Origin: CAZCBJ01 sp964496705
GTDB lineage: Bacteria > Chloroflexota > Anaerolineae > Anaerolineales > Anaerolineaceae
Length of the DNA stretch: 7,743 nt
Direction: 5' to 3'
Assembly: GCA_964496705.1 (NCBI GenBank)
Contig: CAZCBJ010000192.1
Span: 1 to 7,743 of the forward strand
This document shows positions 4,446-7,743 of the stretch, piece by piece. The notes below the pieces were generated by a model. That model was not told where the DNA came from. It ran no database searches and saw only the letters and a program-made list of their open reading frames with translations. The position numbers and the translations under genes are program-made. The first letter of the stretch is position 1. Each line of letters begins with the position of its first letter.

Positions 4446-7292
4446 CTAGCGAACGATCACCTCCACCTGGGCCGGGGTGCCGAAGTACAGGGTGAAGTCG
4501 GCGGTGGCCGTCCCCCCCTGCCCGTCGGTCACCGTGAGCCGTACGTCGTAACTGCTCCCCAGGACGGCCCCCGCGGGAACCGTGAAGGCGCTGTTGGCCT
4601 CGTCTCTGGGGGTGAAGGTGCCCCGGGGCGCGGTCCAGCTGTAGGTCGGCTGGTCCCCGTCGAGGTCGTAGGCGGCGGCGTACAGCCGGATCTGCTGGCC
4701 CGCCGCCGTGATGCGGACCGTCTCGGGATAGGCGTAGGAGATCACGGGGGCCCGGTTGCCGCTGCCCGCGGTCACGCTCAAGCGGCCGAGGCCGACCGTG
4801 GCTTCCCCGCCCCGCTGGTCGGTGACCGTGAGGACCGGGGTGTAGGTCCCCACCGCCAGCCCGGTCAAGGGGACGAGCTTCTCGTACTCGCCCCGGACGA
4901 ACTGGCCGCTCCCCAGGGTCTGGGTGCCGCTCTTGATGGTGTAGGCGAGGGGGTAGTCCCCGTCCTCGTCGAAGGCGTACAAAGAGGCCTGGACGGTTCG
5001 CCCTTCCCGGATGCTGGCGGACCCGAGCCACCCGGAGGCGGTCGGGGGGGAGTTGGCGGGCACCAGGTTCCCGAGGTCGGCGACGCCGGCCGCGTCGCTC
5101 TGCTCGTCGCCGTCCACGGTGCCGTTGACGTTGAACACGGCGTCCGGGGTGCCGTCGCTGCCCACGTACGCCCGCAGGTCGCGATTGCACGGCACCTCGG
5201 CCGTGACCCCGCCGGACGCATTGGCGTAAGCCCAGGCGTAGAACCGCGCGCCGCCCGCCGGCGCGAACCAGACGTAGGCAGAGGGGACCGGGGCACCCGC
5301 GCCAGTGACGACGGTGGCCCGAACCTCGCAGCGGTTGTCGACGAGGGTGTTGACCTTGGTGGCGGGGCAGGTGCCGTCGGAGTTCAGGACCCCGAGGGTG
5401 ACCGGCTCCTCGACCCAGGTGTAGCTGAGCGGGTCGTAGTAGCTGAGGGTCGCCGACCGGTCCGGGTCCGTAACGTCGGTCAGCAGGGTAGCCAGGGTGA
5501 CCTCGCCCGCGGCGTCGCTGTGCCCGTAGACGTAGCCGAAGCTCGTGGCGGCGGGGTCGTCATCCCGGAGGTTCGCCTGCACCGACGCCAGGGGCCCCCG
5601 GTTGGTCCGGAAGGTCTTCTCGATGCAGACCTGGACGGGCTCCTGGAACACCAGGGGGTAGTCCAGGTTCCACCAGGAGCGGAGGAAGTCCTCGTTGATC
5701 ACCAGGATGTCGAGGTAGTAGACCGACGACCCCCCCGGGTTGCAGTTGGCGGCGGTCACGTCACCGGCCGGGGCGTTCCCCGCCGAGTCCACCACGGTGC
5801 CCACCCCCAGGAGGTCCCAGACGCCCCGTACCCGGTTGAGGGTGTACACCGGCACCTGGTAGCCGTCGGGGCTGGTGAGGGCCGCGCACTGGGTGGGATC
5901 GCCCGTGCCGTCGCAGAAGTCGGTGAGGAGCGAGCCGCAGCTCCCGGTGGGGATCCAACGGCGGATCCGGGTCGGCTCGGTGGCCGCCTTGCCGGCCTGC
6001 CGCGCCGCGGCCCGGAGGGTGCCGAGGCTCGTGCCGTTCTCGTCGGTGATCTCCATGAAGTCAAACGCCACGGAGAGCAGGCGGTTGCCGTCCTGGTCGA
6101 CGTAGTCCCCGGGGAAGTTGCGGGCGTCCGACGGGTCGGTGGGGTCGAAGGACCGGAGTTTCCCGACCAGGCTACCGGTCTCGTCGGGCACCGTGCTCCC
6201 GGGCACGAAGACATCGAGTTCGACCGCGGCCCCGTTGGCCTTGGCCGCAAAGAGCGCCCCGTGGCTGCCCAGGGCGGCCCGGGTGCCGTCGGCGTAGCGC
6301 ACGACCCCGAAAGAGAAGCCAACCACGGGCTCGCCCGAGGCCTTGAGGGAGGTCCCCTTGGGGGCCACCACGGTGACCACCGCCTGGAGCTCGGCGTTGA
6401 TCGTCAGGTTCTGGCCGGCCGCGAAGTCGGCGCGCCGGGTGGTGTCGGTGAAGCCCTCTTTGCGCACCCGCACCGTGAGGTAGCCCGGGCCGTCCGGCAG
6501 ATCGAGCCGGACCGAGTAGAAGCCGGCGGCGTTGGCCACCGCGTTGCCCGTGCCGATCAGGGCGTTGGCCGGGTCGTAGGACCGCACCTCGACCAGGGCG
6601 CCGGGGGCCGCCACGGCCTTGGCGGCGCCGCCGGCGGCCACGTCCACGCTGCCGGACACCGTCCGGGGCGATCGCGGGGTCGGGGGGGTGATGACGTAGG
6701 TCTGGGTGGCCACCGTACCCGCGTTGGTCGCCAGGTCCACGGCAAAGTACTTCAGCGTGGTGCTGGTGGCGATAGCGATGGGGCCCGCGTAGACCGGGGA
6801 GCTCGTGGTCGGCTCGGCGCCACCGAGCTCGTAGTAGATGGTGGCGGTCTCGCTCGCCGCCAAGGTCACGTTTTGGGCCCCGGAGAAGGGCCCCGCGCTC
6901 CCCGCCGGGGTGGCGGTGACCGTGGGGGCGACCTTGTCGATGGTGTAGAGCAGGGTCGTCACGGCGCTTACGTTCCCCGCCACGTCCACGCCGAGGAACT
7001 TGAGGGTGGTGGTGGCCGTGATGGCGATGGGGGCCGTGTACTTGTTGGCGGGAACCGCCGTGGGCGTGCTGCCGTTGGTGGTGTAGTAGATGGCGGCGGC
7101 GGCGTCGTCCGCCGTCAGGGTCACGCTCTTATCCGCGTTGTAAATCCCTTCGGGGGGCGCGGCCGTGACGACCGGAGGGGTGGTGTCGCCACCTCCGCCG
7201 CCCCCGCCGCCTCCTCCCCCACCGCAGCCGCTGACTCCGAGCGCCAAAGCGCCCAGAACCACCAGGGACCAGCCTCGCAACACACGAAACAT
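4446..7292 (-). CDS. large lipoprotein with chitobiase-type repeats and C-terminal PKD/cadherin-like domains
   Basis: This 948-residue protein starts with ATG at 7292, 5 bases after AGGAGG, and ends with TAG at 4448-4446. Residues 1-22 are a lipoprotein signal peptide and Cys23 (VSGC) is the lipidation site. Twelve glycines (24-35) follow as a tether. Residues about 38-120 and 121-201 are two repeats of the chitobiase/beta-hexosaminidase C-terminal type (CHB_HEX_C_1), each with IYY, a PIAI-type strand, TTLK(F/Y) and VD at matching places. Residues about 210-302 resemble a carboxypeptidase regulatory-like (transthyretin-like) domain. The middle, about 305-745, is unrecognised and holds eight cysteines (452, 460, 469, 517, 556, 642, 655, 702). 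Two Ig-like domains of PKD or cadherin type end the protein, about 748-842 (YAFDEDGDYPLAYTI) and 847-938 (AYDLDGDQPTYSW, VRLTVTDGQGG). No catalytic motif is visible. Such architectures usually mediate binding or display at the cell surface; that role is inference here. It is the first gene of the minus-strand series. Confidence 0.94.
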   Translation of the reverse strand: MFRVLRGWSLVVLGALALGVSGCGGGGGGGGGGGGDTTPPVVTAAPPEGIYNADKSVTLTADDAAAAIYYTTNGSTPTAVPANKYTAPIAITATTTLKFLGVDVAGNVSAVTTLLYTIDKVAPTVTATPAGSAGPFSGAQNVTLAASETATIYYELGGAEPTTSSPVYAGPIAIATSTTLKYFAVDLATNAGTVATQTYVITPPTPRSPRTVSGSVDVAAGGAAKAVAAPGALVEVRSYDPANALIGTGNAVANAAGFYSVRLDLPDGPGYLTVRVRKEGFTDTTRRADFAAGQNLTINAELQAVVTVVAPKGTSLKASGEPVVGFSFGVVRYADGTRAALGSHGALFAAKANGAAVELDVFVPGSTVPDETGSLVGKLRSFDPTDPSDARNFPGDYVDQDGNRLLSVAFDFMEITDENGTSLGTLRAAARQAGKAATEPTRIRRWIPTGSCGSLLTDFCDGTGDPTQCAALTSPDGYQVPVYTLNRVRGVWDLLGVGTVVDSAGNAPAGDVTAANCNPGGSSVYYLDILVINEDFLRSWWNLDYPLVFQEPVQVCIEKTFRTNRGPLASVQANLRDDDPAATSFGYVYGHSDAAGEVTLATLLTDVTDPDRSATLSYYDPLSYTWVEEPVTLGVLNSDGTCPATKVNTLVDNRCEVRATVVTGAGAPVPSAYVWFAPAGGARFYAWAYANASGGVTAEVPCNRDLRAYVGSDGTPDAVFNVNGTVDGDEQSDAAGVADLGNLVPANSPPTASGWLGSASIREGRTVQASLYAFDEDGDYPLAYTIKSGTQTLGSGQFVRGEYEKLVPLTGLAVGTYTPVLTVTDQRGGEATVGLGRLSVTAGSGNRAPVISYAYPETVRITAAGQQIRLYAAAYDLDGDQPTYSWTAPRGTFTPRDEANSAFTVPAGAVLGSSYDVRLTVTDGQGGTATADFTLYFGTPAQVEVIVR
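6690..7181 (-). repeat. two degenerate chitobiase-type protein repeats
   Basis: Residues about 38-120 and 121-201 of the large lipoprotein align to each other. Shared landmarks are PPVVTA/APTVTA, VTLTA/VTLAA, IYYTT/IYYEL, the PTxxxP segment, APIAITATTTLKF/GPIAIATSTTLKY and VDVAGN/VDLATN. The match is clear in protein and much weaker in DNA, so the duplication looks old. Confidence 0.8.
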
Positions 7293-7297
7293 GTTCG

Positions 7298-7303
7298 CCT
7301 CCT
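7298..7303 (-). promoter_or_regulatory. ribosome binding site of the large lipoprotein gene
   Basis: The minus strand reads AGGAGG, then CGAAC, then ATG. This is a full consensus Shine-Dalgarno at 5 bases and fixes the start at 7292, directly at the signal peptide. Confidence 0.85.
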
Positions 7304-7320
7304 CTCCCCCGCGCAGGGTT

Positions 7321-7351
7321 CCCCGAGCGCGCCGCCGTGGCGCGCTTGGGG
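7321..7351 (-). promoter_or_regulatory. strong hairpin just upstream of the ribosome binding site
   Basis: On the minus strand CCCC-AA-GCGCGCC (7351-7339) pairs with GGCGCGC-TC-GGGG (7333-7321) around the loop ACGGC. There are 7 plus 4 GC pairs separated by a 2x2 internal loop. It ends 17 bases before the AGGAGG of the large lipoprotein gene, so it lies in the mRNA leader. It has no U run after it and is therefore more likely a leader or stability element than a terminator. Its regulatory role is not shown by sequence alone. Confidence 0.6.
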
Positions 7352-7423
7352 CAGTTGAGCCGTGACGGTCAGGCCGTGGCGGCCGGGCGACACCTCCCCG
7401 GAGCGACGCCGGGCCCAGCCCCC

Positions 7424-7441
7424 CCTATAGAACGGCATATA
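7424..7441 (-). promoter_or_regulatory. AT-rich -10-like patch of the large lipoprotein gene
   Basis: The minus strand carries TATATG (7441-7436) and TATAGG (7429-7424) in an otherwise GC-rich region. Neither has a recognisable -35 hexamer at 16-18 bases. The near edge of the direct-repeat array lies 14 bases before TATATG, so an activator-dependent promoter is conceivable. This call is weak. Confidence 0.3.
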
Positions 7442-7455
7442 TTTCCCCCGCTAAA

Positions 7456-7504
7456 GTCGTCTCGCTGTCGACCCCTTGCGATTCCTGTCGTCTTTTTGTC
7501 GACC
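7456..7504. repeat. two 18-bp direct repeats, 31 bp apart; possible regulator binding array
   Basis: On the plus strand GTCGTCtcgctGTCGACC (7456-7473) and GTCGTCtttttGTCGACC (7487-7504) match at 15 of 18 positions, and all differences fall in the central N5. Each unit holds two GTCGWC hexamers 11 bp apart, and the units begin exactly 31 bp apart. The four hexamers thus sit at spacings of 11, 20 and 11 bp, close to whole helical turns. Such phasing is typical of sites bound by winged-helix response regulators of the OmpR/PhoB type, but the sequence names no regulator. Confidence 0.65.
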
Positions 7505-7596
7505 GGGGAGAGATATTCGAATCCCGCACCCAAATCGGCCGACGGGTGGGGAGCCCCTCGCACCGGCCCAGAGGCAGCGTGGGACCGGCCACGGGC

Positions 7597-7624
7597 ATTT
7601 TAGATGGATACTCGTTTTGCGCAA
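7597..7624 (-). promoter_or_regulatory. candidate sigma-70-type promoter directed at the large lipoprotein gene
   Basis: The minus strand has TTGCGC (7624-7619), a 16-base spacer and TAAAAT (7602-7597). The -10 matches the consensus at 5 of 6 positions and the -35 at 3 of 6. It lies in one of the few AT-rich patches of the window. Transcription from it would give a leader of about 300 bases that includes the direct repeats and the hairpin at 7321-7351. Confidence 0.4.
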
Positions 7625-7643
7625 GGGCTGCCTGACACCGCTC

Positions 7644-7671
7644 GGCGGTCACCCGCGAAGCGTGAGCCGCC
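7644..7671. repeat. inverted repeat, 9-bp stem with one bulge
   Basis: GGCGGTCAC (7644-7652) pairs with GTGAGCCGCC (7662-7671) if one G is bulged, around a 9-base loop. No T run follows on either strand. It sits between the two oppositely directed candidate promoters and could be a transcript end, an operator or a chance structure. Confidence 0.35.
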
Positions 7672-7691
7672 CTGCAAATCCGCCGCCGTCC

Positions 7692-7721
7692 TTGACGCCC
7701 TTTGAAACCGCGTGCTACATG
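7692..7721 (+). promoter_or_regulatory. candidate plus-strand promoter for a gene beyond the right edge
   Basis: TTGACG (7692-7697) matches the -35 consensus at 5 of 6 positions. After 18 bases comes TACATG (7716-7721), preceded by TGC, an extended -10 motif. The downstream gene is not in the window. If real, the region 7293-7691 is shared by two divergent transcripts. Confidence 0.45.
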
Positions 7722-7743
7722 GGTCGCGGCGACCGGAGCCGGG

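Larger units (their letters stand above)
7293..7743. other. 451-base non-coding regulatory region
   Basis: No coding region is supported here. Short reading frames exist on both strands (the longest is 88 codons), but they lack a good ribosome binding site and read as compositional noise. The region is less GC-rich in patches (7431-7456, 7491-7522, 7596-7624) than the surrounding genes, as expected for promoters. It holds the leader of the large lipoprotein gene and, at its right edge, a promoter directed out of the window. Confidence 0.8.

Noticed and set aside
5520..7358. 612-codon open frame on the plus strand, antisense to the large lipoprotein gene
   Set aside because: The translation is Gly/Val/Arg/His-rich with no domain, signal peptide or ribosome binding site. 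Long antisense frames are expected in DNA this GC-rich, and the minus-strand protein has clear domains.
7513..7530. tRNA 3'-end-like sequence (ATTCGAATCCCGCACC)
   Set aside because: The 5' side of the T-stem is AGATA and cannot pair with CCCGC, and no further tRNA structure is present. It is probably chance, helped by the 8-bp palindrome ATTCGAAT.
7293..7600. known riboswitch (cyclic-di-GMP, cobalamin, TPP, SAM)
   Set aside because: No conserved core motif of these classes was found by eye on the minus strand.
7337..7603. 88-codon plus-strand frame in the regulatory region
   Set aside because: It has no ribosome binding site and no recognisable protein features, and it crosses the hairpin and repeats. 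It is more likely non-coding.
7572..7633. 7-bp inverted repeat AGGCAGC/GCTGCCT 48 bases apart
   Set aside because: It is short, far apart and not extended on either side, so it is likely chance.
7425..7652. 75-codon minus-strand frame in the regulatory region
   Set aside because: It has no good ribosome binding site or domain, and it overlaps the direct repeats and the candidate promoter. Not supported as a gene.

Overview
This is a 7.7-kb stretch of very GC-rich DNA. Three long genes lie head to tail on the minus strand, and all three encode exported proteins. Reading in the direction of transcription (right to left) they are: a 948-residue multi-domain lipoprotein (7292 to 4446), a 770-residue lipoprotein with EF-hand-like calcium loops (4362 to 2050), and a 618-residue secreted subtilisin-family (S8) protease with IPT/TIG and PKD domains (1943 to 87). 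No RNA gene, CRISPR array, transposase or integrase was recognised. The two lipoboxes with Gly at +2, the PKD/IPT/chitobiase-type repeats and the strong GC bias suggest a Gram-negative bacterium, perhaps a high-GC deltaproteobacterial (Desulfuromonadota/Myxococcota-like) lineage. That taxonomic guess is inference and is weak.

Layout: 1-86 is non-coding sequence downstream of the protease, with no convincing terminator. 87-1943 is the protease. 1944-2049 is an intergenic spacer carrying two GC-rich hairpins. 2050-4362 is the EF-hand-type lipoprotein. 4363-4445 is a spacer with a 27-base assembly gap (4396-4422) next to an 11-C run, flanked by an 8-bp inverted repeat; it is probably an unassembled hairpin. 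4446-7292 is the large lipoprotein. 7293-7743 is a non-coding regulatory region. It holds a strong hairpin just before the ribosome binding site, two 18-bp direct repeats exactly 31 bp apart, a candidate minus-strand promoter, an imperfect hairpin, and at the extreme right edge a candidate plus-strand promoter for a gene outside the window.

The shared direction, short spacers and common export destiny suggest one functional unit: two probable outer-membrane-anchored adhesin-like or scaffold-like proteins plus a secreted, calcium-dependent-looking protease that may process surface proteins. The hairpins between the genes suggest segmented or differentially expressed mRNA rather than a simple polycistron. 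No precise function can be assigned to either lipoprotein. The least explained parts are the regulatory region at 7293-7743 and the intergenic hairpins.
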